NCBI GenBank assembly: GCA_963516475.1
Contig: CAUQBR010000001.1
Coordinates: 62,001-126,000 of the forward strand
Origin: JABCPE02 sp963516475
Lineage (GTDB): Bacteria; Bacteroidota; Bacteroidia; Flavobacteriales; Weeksellaceae
Length of the DNA stretch: 64,000 nucleotides
Reading direction: 5' to 3'
The notes under the pieces were generated by a model, which worked only from the letters and a program-made list of their open reading frames with translations, had not been told where the DNA came from and made no database searches. How positions within the stretch are numbered: position 1 is the stretch's first letter; every line of letters starts with the position of its first letter. The translations under genes and the position numbers were made by a program. Below are positions 51,333-60,288 of this stretch, piece by piece.

Positions 51333-51828
51333 CCTTTTTCGCGAGTTCGAATAATTCTGGATTGATATGGCAGTATCCACTTGGGTTTTTATCCAAATAA
51401 TCCTGATGATATTCTTCTCCGCTGTAGAAATTTTTCAAAGGCTCATTTTCCACCACTATGGGTTTTTCATATTTTTTTTGAAGTTCCGAAAGTGCCTTTG
51501 TCACTGCTTTTTCATCTTCTGAATTTACCCAATAAATTCCCGTTCTGTAACGGGTTCCGATGTCTTCTCCCTGCTGATTAAGGCTTGTAGGGTCTATTGT
51601 TTTAAAAAACAAATCCAAAAGCATTTCCAGACTTACCACCTTTGGGTCATAAGCCACCTTTACCACCTCTGCAAAGCCCGTGCTATCGGTATATACCTGT
51701 TCATAAGTGGGATTTTCTATATTTCCATTGGCATAGCCTACCTGCGTAGCCGTTACTCCATTGATTTGTTTGAAAAAATGCTCCGTTCCCCAGAAACACC
51801 CACCAGCAAAATAAATTTCTTTATCCAT
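51319..51828 (-). CDS. msrA: Peptide-methionine (S)-S-oxide reductase
   Basis: 169 aa. Reduces the S-epimer of methionine sulfoxide in proteins. The catalytic motif GGCFWGTEH is at the N-terminus; Y-x-x-G, GTRYRTGIYW and the EEYHQDYL block follow. ATG 51828 is chosen because it follows the bshA stop by one base; an upstream ATG at 51840 would overlap bshA. It is the last gene of a GH3-bshA-msrA run. Reduction of oxidised thiols and methionine by neighbouring bshA and msrA is a sensible link. Confidence 0.96.
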   Translation of the reverse strand: MDKEIYFAGGCFWGTEHFFKQINGVTATQVGYANGNIENPTYEQVYTDSTGFAEVVKVAYDPKVVSLEMLLDLFFKTIDPTSLNQQGEDIGTRYRTGIYWVNSEDEKAVTKALSELQKKYEKPIVVENEPLKNFYSGEEYHQDYLDKNPSGYCHINPELFELAKKANLR

Positions 51829-51829
51829 T

Positions 51830-52972
51830 TTATTTCTCACTCTTAAATTCTTTTATCGTTTCCTGATATAAATTCTCATACATTGGAATGATTTTATTGT
51901 AATCAAAAGTCTTTGCTGCTTCTGTGGCATTTGTTTTCATTTCCTTTAAAAGAGCCTCGTCAGACAAAATCTGAAGCGTATATTCAGCCATTTTATCCAC
52001 ATCGCCTACATTCGCCAAAAATCCTGTCTTTCCGTGAATATTAACTTCTGGAATCCCTCCTGTATTACTGCTGACCACGGGCGTTCCTGCTGCCATAGCC
52101 TCTAGCGCCGCCAGACCAAAACTTTCTTTTTCCGAAGGGAGAAGGAACACATCTGCATAGGTAAGCACTGGGCGAAGGTCATTTACTTTTCCCATGATTT
52201 TTATTTTGTCAATAAAATCTGGTTTTTCTGATAGAAAAGCATTTACTTTTTCCATCTCAGGGCCCTCTCCTACTATGATTAGTTTGCTCGGAATTTTTTG
52301 ATTTACCTTTTCAAAAATCTCCAAAACATCCTGAATTCTTTTAACAGGTCTAAGGTTAGAAATATGCACCAAAATCTTCTCGTTATCCTCCGCAAACTGA
52401 TTTCTAAAACAAACCGAACACTGCTCAAAATGCCTTTCTTCAATGAAGTTCGGAATCACATGGATTTCTTTTTTAATATCAAAAAAAGCCAATGTATCCT
52501 GTTTCAAACTTTCCGAAACCGAAGTCAGCGCATCAGACTGATTGATAGAAAATTCTACGGCATGTTTGTAGCTTGGGTGCTGCCCCACCAAAGTAATATC
52601 CGTTCCGTGAAGCGTAGTCACCAGCGGTAAATCCTTACCTTTTTCTTTCAGCATTTGTTTCGCTGTAAAAGCCGCATAGGCATACGGAATAGCATAATGA
52701 GCATGGAGAACATCCAGCTGATACATACACACCACCTGATATATGATAGAAGACAGCGCGATATCATACGGCTGATGCCTAAATAAGGGATACGCCTGCA
52801 CATTCACTTTATGAAAAAAGATATTAGATCTGGTCATATCCAGCCTTGCTGGAAGCTCTGAACTGATGAAATGCACTTCATAGCCTTTTCGGGCAAGGTT
52901 CATTCCAAGTTCTGTCGCCACTATTCCACTTCCCCCATAAGTAGGGTAACATAATATTCCTATTTTTAACAT
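51830..52972 (-). CDS. bshA: N-acetyl-alpha-D-glucosaminyl L-malate synthase
   Basis: 380 aa, GT4 family (GT-B fold). First step of bacillithiol synthesis: UDP-GlcNAc plus L-malate. Hallmarks: CYPTYGGSGIVATELG at the N-terminus, HAHYAIPYAYAA, TTLHGTDITLVG, and the C-terminal E-x7-E donor site (SEKESFGLAALEAMAAG). Its presence indicates that the organism uses bacillithiol as a low-molecular-weight thiol. bshB and bshC are not in the window. GH3 gene upstream by 9 bp, msrA downstream by 1 bp. Confidence 0.95.
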   Translation of the reverse strand: MLKIGILCYPTYGGSGIVATELGMNLARKGYEVHFISSELPARLDMTRSNIFFHKVNVQAYPLFRHQPYDIALSSIIYQVVCMYQLDVLHAHYAIPYAYAAFTAKQMLKEKGKDLPLVTTLHGTDITLVGQHPSYKHAVEFSINQSDALTSVSESLKQDTLAFFDIKKEIHVIPNFIEERHFEQCSVCFRNQFAEDNEKILVHISNLRPVKRIQDVLEIFEKVNQKIPSKLIIVGEGPEMEKVNAFLSEKPDFIDKIKIMGKVNDLRPVLTYADVFLLPSEKESFGLAALEAMAAGTPVVSSNTGGIPEVNIHGKTGFLANVGDVDKMAEYTLQILSDEALLKEMKTNATEAAKTFDYNKIIPMYENLYQETIKEFKSEK

Positions 52973-52981
52973 TTTCTCTGT

Positions 52982-54676
52982 TTATTTTTGTTTTGGGACA
53001 TCTATTCCCATTCCGTATTTTATTTGTTCATTTACTACCACTGGCAGCCTTCCGTTTATCTTTTGTTTTCCTAAATAAGCCTCTGCTGTAGCTTTCATAG
53101 AAAGAGGATTGTTTTCATAAGAAACCAAAACCGATGAAATTCCGCTAATATCCACATCCTGAAGAGCATACGGACTTCCGAACACATTGAGAATCACTTT
53201 ATTTCTTGATTTCACTTGGTTGATGAGCCTTTTGCTCTCCCATGACACCCTGTAAGGCTCGTAAGCGGTAGAATTATCCTTATGAAGTCCGATGATTACC
53301 ACTGCATTTTCAGGAATAGACTGGATTTCTTTTGAAGATATTTTTTTTACCTTAATTTCTTTGGACAATTCTTGTAAAAACGCCTCGTGCGAAGCCTCTT
53401 CTAACGGAAGATAATAAACCTCCTTTTCTCTAAGCGGGAAAAGCTGTTTTTCATCTTTTAATAAAGTTAAAGCATTGGCGTACAACTTCTCTGAAATTTT
53501 CGTGTGAGAATCGTTATTCAGAGCGCTATTAATTCCTTCTGAACTAAGCGCCCGCAGATTCTGAAGCCCCAAAAGATATTTGGTTTTCAAAATCTTTTTC
53601 ACGCTTTCTTCCAGCCTTTTTTCGCTGATTTCTCCCTTTTGGATTGCTTCTTTTATCAACTTTTTCCCTGTCGGTACATCTTGGCTAAAAAGCAAAACAT
53701 CATTTCCTGCCTTGAACGCCCTCAAATCCAATTCCCCAGCAGGATATTTTTTAGCAACAGCATTCATATTCAGGGCATCGGTAATGACCAGCCCTTCGTA
53801 TCGGAATTTATTTTTCAGCAAATTCGTTACAATATCATAAGAAATAGATGCAGGGATATTTTTCCCTTTTTCCAGCTGTGGGATATAGAGATGCGCTATC
53901 ATCGCTCCGCCTATTTTCTTGTCCATCAAGGCTTTGAAGGGCGCTAATTCTATTTTATTCAGCCTTTCCAGACTATGTTTTACCACTGGCAAATCCAAAT
54001 GCGAATCTACATCTGTATCCCCATGTCCTGGGAAATGTTTAATCGCCGCCAGCACGCCATTGTCCTGCAAACCTTGTGCATACGCCAGTGATTTCGCGAT
54101 TACATTCTGAACATCCGAACCAAACGAACGATTGCCTATAATTGGGTTTTTAGGATTGGTATTCACATCCACCACAGGAGCAAAGTTCCAGTAAACTCCC
54201 ATTTTCTTTGCATCTTCTGCTATTTTAGACGCCATTTCATAAACCAAATTATTATCCTGAATAGCTCCAAGAGTCATCGCCCAAGGGAATTTGTGCGCTG
54301 TTTTTATTCTCTGATAAAGTCCCCATTCGGCATCCATACCAAAGAGCATCGGCACTCTGGATTTCTTCTGAAATTCATTTACCAGCGCTATTTCCTGCTC
54401 AGCATCATCCTGCATTAGAATGATGCCTCCTATCCTCTCCTGCTCTACCAGTTTCCTTACTGCTGAGATATGGTTTTGGTCTTTATTGGTATAAAGCGCC
54501 ACTATGTATAACTGCCCTATGCGCTCATCCATGCTGAGCTTAGCATATAAGCTGTCTGCATATTTCACCGCTTTTTTATCCAAATCTTTGGTGATATTTT
54601 TGGGAGAAAACTGTGCCTGTAAATATCCTACACACCCAAAAATAAAAACTAAAATACAAGAAATATTATTTTTCAT
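52982..54676 (-). CDS. Glycoside hydrolase family 3 (beta-N-acetylhexosaminidase type), exported
   Basis: 564 aa. The signal peptide (MKNNISCILVFIFGCVGYLQAQ) starts at ATG 54676; an in-frame TTG three codons upstream lies in the -7 box. The NagZ-type catalytic region is present: KHFPGHGDTDVDSH with the His/Asp acid-base dyad, and a nucleophile Asp in VITDALNM. A C-terminal second domain (from about residue 370) is as in the longer Bacteroidota forms. Probably acts on peptidoglycan GlcNAc or muropeptides in the periplasm. Promoter box TACTTTTG is 6 bp from the ATG. Confidence 0.92.
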   Translation of the reverse strand: MKNNISCILVFIFGCVGYLQAQFSPKNITKDLDKKAVKYADSLYAKLSMDERIGQLYIVALYTNKDQNHISAVRKLVEQERIGGIILMQDDAEQEIALVNEFQKKSRVPMLFGMDAEWGLYQRIKTAHKFPWAMTLGAIQDNNLVYEMASKIAEDAKKMGVYWNFAPVVDVNTNPKNPIIGNRSFGSDVQNVIAKSLAYAQGLQDNGVLAAIKHFPGHGDTDVDSHLDLPVVKHSLERLNKIELAPFKALMDKKIGGAMIAHLYIPQLEKGKNIPASISYDIVTNLLKNKFRYEGLVITDALNMNAVAKKYPAGELDLRAFKAGNDVLLFSQDVPTGKKLIKEAIQKGEISEKRLEESVKKILKTKYLLGLQNLRALSSEGINSALNNDSHTKISEKLYANALTLLKDEKQLFPLREKEVYYLPLEEASHEAFLQELSKEIKVKKISSKEIQSIPENAVVIIGLHKDNSTAYEPYRVSWESKRLINQVKSRNKVILNVFGSPYALQDVDISGISSVLVSYENNPLSMKATAEAYLGKQKINGRLPVVVNEQIKYGMGIDVPKQK

Positions 54677-54682
54677 AGCGAA

Positions 54683-54690
54683 CAAAAGTA
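54683..54690 (-). promoter_or_regulatory. Promoter -7 box of the GH3-bshA-msrA operon
   Basis: The minus strand reads TACTTTTG, six bases before ATG 54676; a leaderless mRNA is likely. Confidence 0.55.
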
Positions 54691-54712
54691 CAATTTTCAG
54701 ATAAAATAATCT

Positions 54713-54720
54713 TACTTTTG
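54713..54720 (+). promoter_or_regulatory. Promoter -7 box of the flippase operon
   Basis: TACTTTTG, 16 bp before the TTG start at 54737. It diverges from the GH3 promoter. Confidence 0.55.
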
Positions 54721-54736
54721 CATCAAAATTAAAGTT

Positions 54737-56188
54737 TTGATTAAAAAACTATTAGGACAAACGGCACTCTACGGCATCAGTTCGGTACTGGTGAGGATAT
54801 TTCCTTTCCTCATCGCCCCTATCATCACAAGGGCATTTTCGCCAGCAGAGTCTGCGCCCTTTGTGGATTGGTATTCCATCGCAGGAGTGGTTACTGTTTT
54901 TCTGACGCACGGCATGGAAACCTCGTTTTTTCGTTTTGCTCAAGAGAAAGATATCAGTAAAGAAACACTGGTTTCCACTTGTTCTATGAGCATTTTGGCA
55001 ATGTCTTTTATTTATTTGGTCTTGGGCTGGGTGTTTCGGCGCGAGGTTACGGAGTATTTCCATACGCCAGACCAAGTGCATTTCTTGATTTTATTTTTGT
55101 TCATTCTTTCCATTGATGCCTTTTCTACGATTCCTTCGGCAGTTCTTCGTTTAGAGGGAAAACCTATTCGGTATGTAGTGTCTAAGGTAGCGGGAAGTGT
55201 GATTTATTTTGGGTTGGTAGTGTTTTTCATCAATATTCTTCCTAATTTACCCAATGGCTTCCTCGGACTGAAATACGATGCTGAGTTCGGCGTGGGATAT
55301 GTCTTTGTGGCAAATTTAGTTCAGAGTATCGTTTCGCTGCTCATCGTTTCCAAGGAGTTTGTGAATTTCAGTTTTAGGAGTTTTGATTTTTCTTTATGGA
55401 AAAGAATTATGAACTACTCTTGGCCTGTGATGGTGGCAGGGCTGGCGGGCATCATCAACCAGACAATGGACAGACAATTTCTAAAATACCTCCTCCCTGA
55501 GGAAGAAAGCAAACACCAGATAGGTGTATATGGGGCAGTCTATAAGATAGCGACATTCATCACCGTTTTTAGGCAGGCCTACCAATTAGGAATAGAGCCG
55601 TATTTCTTTTCTAGTTTTAAAAATGAAAATGCAAAGAAAACTTATACCCTGCTGATGGACATCTTCGTGATATGCAGCTGTGTAATTTTCCTAGGATTGA
55701 TTACCAATATTTCTTGGATTTCCAAAATCTACATCAACAATCCTCTCTACTACGAAGGCATAGAACTGATTCCTTGTCTTATGCTGGGAGCTGTGTTTTT
55801 GGGGATATATCTCAATTTGTCCATTTGGTACAAACTCTCTGACCAGACCATCGTGGGACTGTATATTTCGCTCATTGGAGCAGCGATTACGATATCTGTC
55901 AATTATTTCTTCGTGCCCGAATATGGATACTGGGCAAGTGCAGTGGCGGCGCTGCTGACTTTCATGTCTATGATGATAATTTCCTATATTTGGGGGCAAA
56001 TAAAATATCCGATTCCTTACAACACGACTAAAATAATCATTTATCTGCTTCTTTCCATAGGATTGGGGATGATTTCTTTTAAATATTTTAGAGAAAATTA
56101 CATCATCAGTAACATTATTTTTGTAATTTTTCTGATATTTGTCGTTTTTAAGGAAAGAACACTCTTGAAAAAATTTTTGAAAAGATGA
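54737..56188 (+). CDS. Oligosaccharide flippase family (MATE/MVF-like) membrane protein
   Basis: 483 aa with about 12-14 hydrophobic segments. The opening KKLLGQTALYGISSVLVRI and the loop F-R-F-x-x-E are as in polysaccharide biosynthesis (Wzx-type) flippases, which move lipid-linked sugars across the inner membrane. The start is a TTG: no ATG or GTG lies nearby in frame, and the protein's conserved N-terminus begins right there. The dut gene overlaps the stop by 4 bp. No glycosyltransferase cluster is next to it, so the substrate is unknown. Confidence 0.9.
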   Translation: MIKKLLGQTALYGISSVLVRIFPFLIAPIITRAFSPAESAPFVDWYSIAGVVTVFLTHGMETSFFRFAQEKDISKETLVSTCSMSILAMSFIYLVLGWVFRREVTEYFHTPDQVHFLILFLFILSIDAFSTIPSAVLRLEGKPIRYVVSKVAGSVIYFGLVVFFINILPNLPNGFLGLKYDAEFGVGYVFVANLVQSIVSLLIVSKEFVNFSFRSFDFSLWKRIMNYSWPVMVAGLAGIINQTMDRQFLKYLLPEEESKHQIGVYGAVYKIATFITVFRQAYQLGIEPYFFSSFKNENAKKTYTLLMDIFVICSCVIFLGLITNISWISKIYINNPLYYEGIELIPCLMLGAVFLGIYLNLSIWYKLSDQTIVGLYISLIGAAITISVNYFFVPEYGYWASAVAALLTFMSMMIISYIWGQIKYPIPYNTTKIIIYLLLSIGLGMISFKYFRENYIISNIIFVIFLIFVVFKERTLLKKFLKR

Positions 56189-56619
56189 AAATTAAAATTA
56201 TAAATAAATCCAAACACCCGCTTCCGAAGTATCAGACTGAACTTTCGGCTGGAATGGATTTGTATGCGAATATCACAGAGCCTGTTCGGTTAGGTTCCTT
56301 AGAGCGAACAATTATCCCGACAGGTATTTTCATAGCCCTGCCCGCAGGATACGAAGCCCAAGTAAGACCACGAAGCGGACTGGCTGCCAAGCACGGAATT
56401 ACTTGCCTGAACAGCCCTGGAACGATAGATGCAGACTACCGCGGAGAGGTCGGTGTAATTCTCGCAAATCTATCCAAAGAGGAATTTGTCATCAATGATG
56501 GAGAGCGAATTGCCCAGCTGGTCATCGCAAAACACGAAACTGCCCAGTGGGAAGAAGTAGACACCCTTGACGAAACAGAAAGAGGCGCAGGAGGTTTCGG
56601 AAGTTCTGGAACGAAATAA
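56185..56619 (+). CDS. dut: dUTP diphosphatase
   Basis: 144 aa. Hydrolyses dUTP to dUMP, keeping uracil out of DNA and supplying thymidylate. The five trimeric-dUTPase motifs are visible: AGMDLYAN, PRSGLAAKHG, NSPGTIDADYRGEV, RIAQLVI, and the C-terminal Gly-rich RGAGGFGSSG. Overlaps the flippase gene (ATGA) and is 30 bp before the nucleotidyltransferase gene. Confidence 0.97.
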   Translation: MKIKIINKSKHPLPKYQTELSAGMDLYANITEPVRLGSLERTIIPTGIFIALPAGYEAQVRPRSGLAAKHGITCLNSPGTIDADYRGEVGVILANLSKEEFVINDGERIAQLVIAKHETAQWEEVDTLDETERGAGGFGSSGTK

Positions 56620-56649
56620 CATTTTAAAAATTATAAAAATACATCTATT

Positions 56650-57663
56650 ATGAAAATAATAATACCTATGGCGGGAAAGGGTTCCCGATTGAGACCGCAC
56701 ACTTTGACTGTGCCGAAACCTTTGATTCCTATCGCAGGAAAACCTATTGTGCAGAGATTGGTGGAGGACATCGCAAAGGTGGTAAATCAGAAAATAGATG
56801 AAGTTGCCTTCATCACTGGTGATTTCGGAAGTCAAGTGGAGCAGGATTTATTAGCTGTTGCAGAAAAATTAGGCGCAAAAGGAAGCATATACCATCAAAC
56901 AGAGGCTTTGGGAACTGCTCATGCTATCAACTGCGCTAGAGAAAGTATGCAGGGGCCTGTAATCATCGCTTTTGCGGATACATTATTTAGAGCGGATTTT
57001 CATCTAGACACCAATTCTGATGGAGTGATTTGGGTAAAAAAAGTAGATGACCCGAGTGCCTTCGGAGTTGTAAAATTAGACGACTATGGTTTCATCACGG
57101 ACTTTGTAGAAAAACCAAAAGAGTTCGTATCTGATTTGGCGATTATTGGAATTTACTATTTCAACAGTGCAGAAAAACTCATGGGCGAAATAGACTATAT
57201 CATGAGCAATGACATCAAAGATGGAGGCGAATACCAGCTGACAACTGCACTAGAAAACCTAAGAAAAAAAGGAGCTAAGTTCTCTTTAGGAAAGGTAAAT
57301 GATTGGATGGACTGTGGAAACAAGACCATCACTGTGCAGACCAATGGTAAGATTCTAGAATATGAAAAAGAAAATCTTTCCCAATATCCAGCTTCTGCGC
57401 AGATAGAAAACAGTTTGATAATTCCTCCATGTTTCATCGGAGAGAATGTGAAAATAGTAAATTCTATCATCGGGCCGAGAGTTTCTCTGGGTAACAATAC
57501 AATAGTAAAAAATTCTAATATAGATAATTCTCTAATCCAAGAAAGAACAGAAATCCAGTCAGCTAACCTGAGTAACTCCATGATTGGGAACTCAGCGAAG
57601 TATATCGGAACTTCTATCAATCTTTCTTTGGGAGATTTTTCCGTATTGGATTTCTCTGAATAA
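56650..57663 (+). CDS. Sugar-1-phosphate nucleotidyltransferase
   Basis: 337 aa. Rossmann-like nucleotidyl transferase domain with the G-x-G-x-R-[LF]-x-P-x-T signature (AGKGSRLRPHTLTVPKP), catalytic Asp/Lys regions (ADTLFRADF, VEKP) and a C-terminal left-handed beta-helix of hexapeptide type (KIVNSIIGPRVSLG, TIVKNSNIDNS). It resembles glucose-1-phosphate thymidylyl/uridylyltransferases of Bacteroidota; the nucleotide and sugar cannot be read from sequence. In an operon with dut and the flippase. Confidence 0.9.
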   Translation: MKIIIPMAGKGSRLRPHTLTVPKPLIPIAGKPIVQRLVEDIAKVVNQKIDEVAFITGDFGSQVEQDLLAVAEKLGAKGSIYHQTEALGTAHAINCARESMQGPVIIAFADTLFRADFHLDTNSDGVIWVKKVDDPSAFGVVKLDDYGFITDFVEKPKEFVSDLAIIGIYYFNSAEKLMGEIDYIMSNDIKDGGEYQLTTALENLRKKGAKFSLGKVNDWMDCGNKTITVQTNGKILEYEKENLSQYPASAQIENSLIIPPCFIGENVKIVNSIIGPRVSLGNNTIVKNSNIDNSLIQERTEIQSANLSNSMIGNSAKYIGTSINLSLGDFSVLDFSE

Positions 57664-57697
57664 AAAATTTTTAGAAGTGATTTTAATGATTAACAAA

Positions 57698-58486
57698 ATG
57701 AAGAAATTAATAGCTCTATCAGCCATCATGATGTTTTTAGCCTCTTGTGGTGCTAAAAAAAGCATCGCTGCTAAATCGGAAATCCCTGCTGTCTCCAGCA
57801 ACAAAAATTTCTATGATGCTATCACAAAAAAATCTGATTTTGAAGCCCTTAAAATCACTTCTAAAATAGATGCAGAGGTAGGGAAATTCGTTCCTACCAT
57901 TCACGCAACTATCTACATAGAAAACAACCAGAAAATATGGATGAACATGTCTGCTCTGTTTATGAATGTAGGCCGTGGAATAGCAACTCCACAAGGGCTA
58001 AAAGCCTACGAAAAACTGAGCAGAACTTATATCGATTCTGATTTTTCTTATCTTAACAATTTACTGAAAGTCAATTTTTTAGATTATTCTTCACTTCAAA
58101 ATTTATTGGTCGGAAAAGTTTTCTTTCCTGTCAATGAAAAAGATTTTAACTTAACCAAAGAAGCCGAAGAATACATCCTAAAACCGATTACTGCACAGAA
58201 AGTAAACATCGATAGGAAAACCAGTGAATACCTTACAGAATTCCGTTTTTCTAACGAGCTGAACCTTACCAAAGTTTCTTTAAAAGACACGAAAACTGCG
58301 GATAATCTGGAAATATTCTATGACAACTGGATAGATATCAATGGAGTAAAACTCCCTAAAAATGTTAAAATAGTTATAAAAGGTAAGAAAACTGACCAAA
58401 TTTTAATAGAAAATACGAAATTTGACTTTTCTAGAATGGAAACCCCATATTCGGTTCCAAATAATTATAAAAAACGAGATTTCTAA
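57698..58486 (+). CDS. DUF4292 family lipoprotein
   Basis: 262 aa. Lipobox LASC with Cys17 from ATG 57698 (another ATG at 57686 is possible). The mature part is a LolA/LolB-like beta fold typical of DUF4292: KITSKIDAEVG, IHATIYIENNQKIWMNMS, and LKNV-type strand ends. It may carry lipoprotein or lipid, by fold analogy. It is followed with a 1-bp overlap (TAATG) by the EnvC-like gene, a conserved neighbour pair in Flavobacteriia. Confidence 0.85.
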   Translation: MKKLIALSAIMMFLASCGAKKSIAAKSEIPAVSSNKNFYDAITKKSDFEALKITSKIDAEVGKFVPTIHATIYIENNQKIWMNMSALFMNVGRGIATPQGLKAYEKLSRTYIDSDFSYLNNLLKVNFLDYSSLQNLLVGKVFFPVNEKDFNLTKEAEEYILKPITAQKVNIDRKTSEYLTEFRFSNELNLTKVSLKDTKTADNLEIFYDNWIDINGVKLPKNVKIVIKGKKTDQILIENTKFDFSRMETPYSVPNNYKKRDF

Positions 58487-60021
58487 TGTATTTCAGGAAA
58501 ATAAGCTTATTTATTGGAATTTTGTCTGCTTCGCTCTTTCTCGCTCAAAAAAGCAAGGAAGATTTACAAAAGCAGAATGCTGAATTAAAAAAACAAATCG
58601 AAACCATCAATGCTAACTTGGCTAAAACAAAGTCAGAAGCCAGACTGTCCATATCTTACCTCAATGATATTAACAAAAAAATTGCCCTCCGTGAAAAAGT
58701 CTATGGCAATACACAGAAAGAAAAAAGATTCATAGAGGATGATATTTATCTTCGTCAGTTAGAAATCAATAAATACAACCGAGAGCTGAAAGTTCTCCGT
58801 AAAAACTACGCCGAAATTCTCGTAAAAGCCTATAAAAACAAAGGCGTACAGAACAAAGTAACATTCATTTTGTCTTCCCAAGACTTGGGACAGGCGCTTC
58901 GTAGAGTGCAATATTTGAAACAATATGGAGAATACCAAGACAAAAAAGCTGCAGAAATATCTGACAAAGCCAAAAAGATAAAAAGCACAATCGCCCTGAG
59001 AGAAAAATCCAAAAAAGACAAGGAAAATCTTCTCTTGAAGCAGGCTAAAGATTTAGAAGTAATTGCCCACGAAAGAAAAGAAAAAGAAATTTTATTAGAA
59101 GATTTCAAAAAGAATGAAGCCAGACTAGTGGCTGAACTTAAACAAAAACAATCTGAATCCAAAAGATTAGAAAGTGAAATCAGAAAAATCATCGCTGAAG
59201 AAATCAGAATCGCAAAAGCGAAAGAAGAGGCTGAAAGAAAAGCTCGTGAAGAAAAACTAAGACTAGCGAGAATAGAGGCTGAAAAAGAAAAAGCGAGAAT
59301 AGAAGAAGCCAATAGAAGAGCTCGTGAAGAGGCCGAAAGAGCAAAAAGAAAGGCCGAAGAAGAAGAAAGAAGACTAGCCGAAATCGCTAGAAAAAAAGCA
59401 GAAGAGGAAAGAAAAGCCATAGAAGCCAACAACGAAGCCAAAAGAATAGCTGCCGAAAAAGCGAAAATGGAAGCTGCCGAAAAAGCAAAAATAGCCGCAA
59501 GTAAAGCCGAGGCTGCCAGAGTAAATGCAGAAGCTGTAGCCAAAAAAACAGAATCTGAGAAAAAAGCTGTGGATGAGCGGGCAATGGCATCAGCTGGCGC
59601 AGGAAGCTCTTCTAGTAATAGTTTTGCGGAAAATAGAGGAAGACTCTCTTTCCCTGTGCAGCGTGGACGGGTTACACAGCGCTTCGGGAGACAGCCGCAT
59701 CCTGTTTACAAAGGAGTTGTTATAGAAAATAACGGAATCAAAATAGCTGTGGATGCAGGAACAAAAGCAAGAAGTGTTTTTGCTGGTGTGGTGGTAAATG
59801 TTTTAGCTAGTGGCGGTTCAAAAACTGTAATGGTAAAACATGGAAATTATTTTACTATTTATAGTAATTTATCCAGCACCTATGTTTCTAAAAATCAGAC
59901 TATTTCCGCAGGAACAAATATAGGAGAAGTGGGACTTGACTTTGATGGGACTTACACCCTTGATTTCCAAGTTTGGAACCAGACAAATCCTGTAGATCCA
60001 TTGAGCTGGGTAACTAGTTAA
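58486..60021 (+). CDS. EnvC-like murein hydrolase activator (degenerate LytM/M23)
   Basis: 511 aa. Signal peptide (ILSASLFLAQ), then about 340 residues of coiled coil with a long Glu/Ala/Lys/Arg block (residues about 225-365), a short linker, and a C-terminal LytM/M23 domain (from about 385). The M23 zinc residues are lost: the H-x(3)-D site reads NNGIKIAVDAG and the H-x-H site reads YSNLS, as in EnvC, which activates amidases rather than cutting peptidoglycan itself. It acts at the division septum in the model organism; the same is inferred. Confidence 0.9.
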   Translation: MYFRKISLFIGILSASLFLAQKSKEDLQKQNAELKKQIETINANLAKTKSEARLSISYLNDINKKIALREKVYGNTQKEKRFIEDDIYLRQLEINKYNRELKVLRKNYAEILVKAYKNKGVQNKVTFILSSQDLGQALRRVQYLKQYGEYQDKKAAEISDKAKKIKSTIALREKSKKDKENLLLKQAKDLEVIAHERKEKEILLEDFKKNEARLVAELKQKQSESKRLESEIRKIIAEEIRIAKAKEEAERKAREEKLRLARIEAEKEKARIEEANRRAREEAERAKRKAEEEERRLAEIARKKAEEERKAIEANNEAKRIAAEKAKMEAAEKAKIAASKAEAARVNAEAVAKKTESEKKAVDERAMASAGAGSSSSNSFAENRGRLSFPVQRGRVTQRFGRQPHPVYKGVVIENNGIKIAVDAGTKARSVFAGVVVNVLASGGSKTVMVKHGNYFTIYSNLSSTYVSKNQTISAGTNIGEVGLDFDGTYTLDFQVWNQTNPVDPLSWVTS

Positions 60022-60051
60022 TTTTATGACTAACTTTATCCTAAAATTGTT

Positions 60052-60059
60052 TAATTTTG
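60052..60059 (+). promoter_or_regulatory. Promoter -7 box of tatA
   Basis: TAATTTTG, 20 bp before the tatA ATG. Confidence 0.5.
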
Positions 60060-60079
60060 TTCTATCAAAATAAAAAATC

Positions 60080-60283
60080 ATGAACAGTATTCTAACACCA
60101 CTATTTATGGGATTGGGAATGAAAGAAATCCTAGTCATTGCTATCCTTATCTTATTGCTTTTCGGAGCTAAAAGAATTCCTGAATTTATGAAAGGACTAG
60201 GCTCTGGAATCAAAGAGTTTAAAAAATCCATGAAAGAGGATGACAAAGAAAACGATAATACTGAAGACAAAACAACTAAATAA
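60080..60283 (+). CDS. tatA: Twin-arginine translocase subunit TatA
   Basis: 67 aa. N-terminal helix (KEILVIAILILLLFG), the FGAKRIPEF hinge (FG motif) and an amphipathic helix (KGLGSGIKEFKKSM) followed by a short charged tail. TatA forms the pore for folded twin-arginine substrates. tatC is not in the window. The next gene starts 5 bp after the stop. Confidence 0.95.
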   Translation: MNSILTPLFMGLGMKEILVIAILILLLFGAKRIPEFMKGLGSGIKEFKKSMKEDDKENDNTEDKTTK

Positions 60284-60288
60284 ATTTT

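Noticed and set aside
58830..59543. Long minus-strand Ser/Ala/Leu-rich frame inside the EnvC-like gene
   Set aside because: It is the mirror of the Glu/Lys/Ala/Arg-rich coiled coil, a composition artefact.
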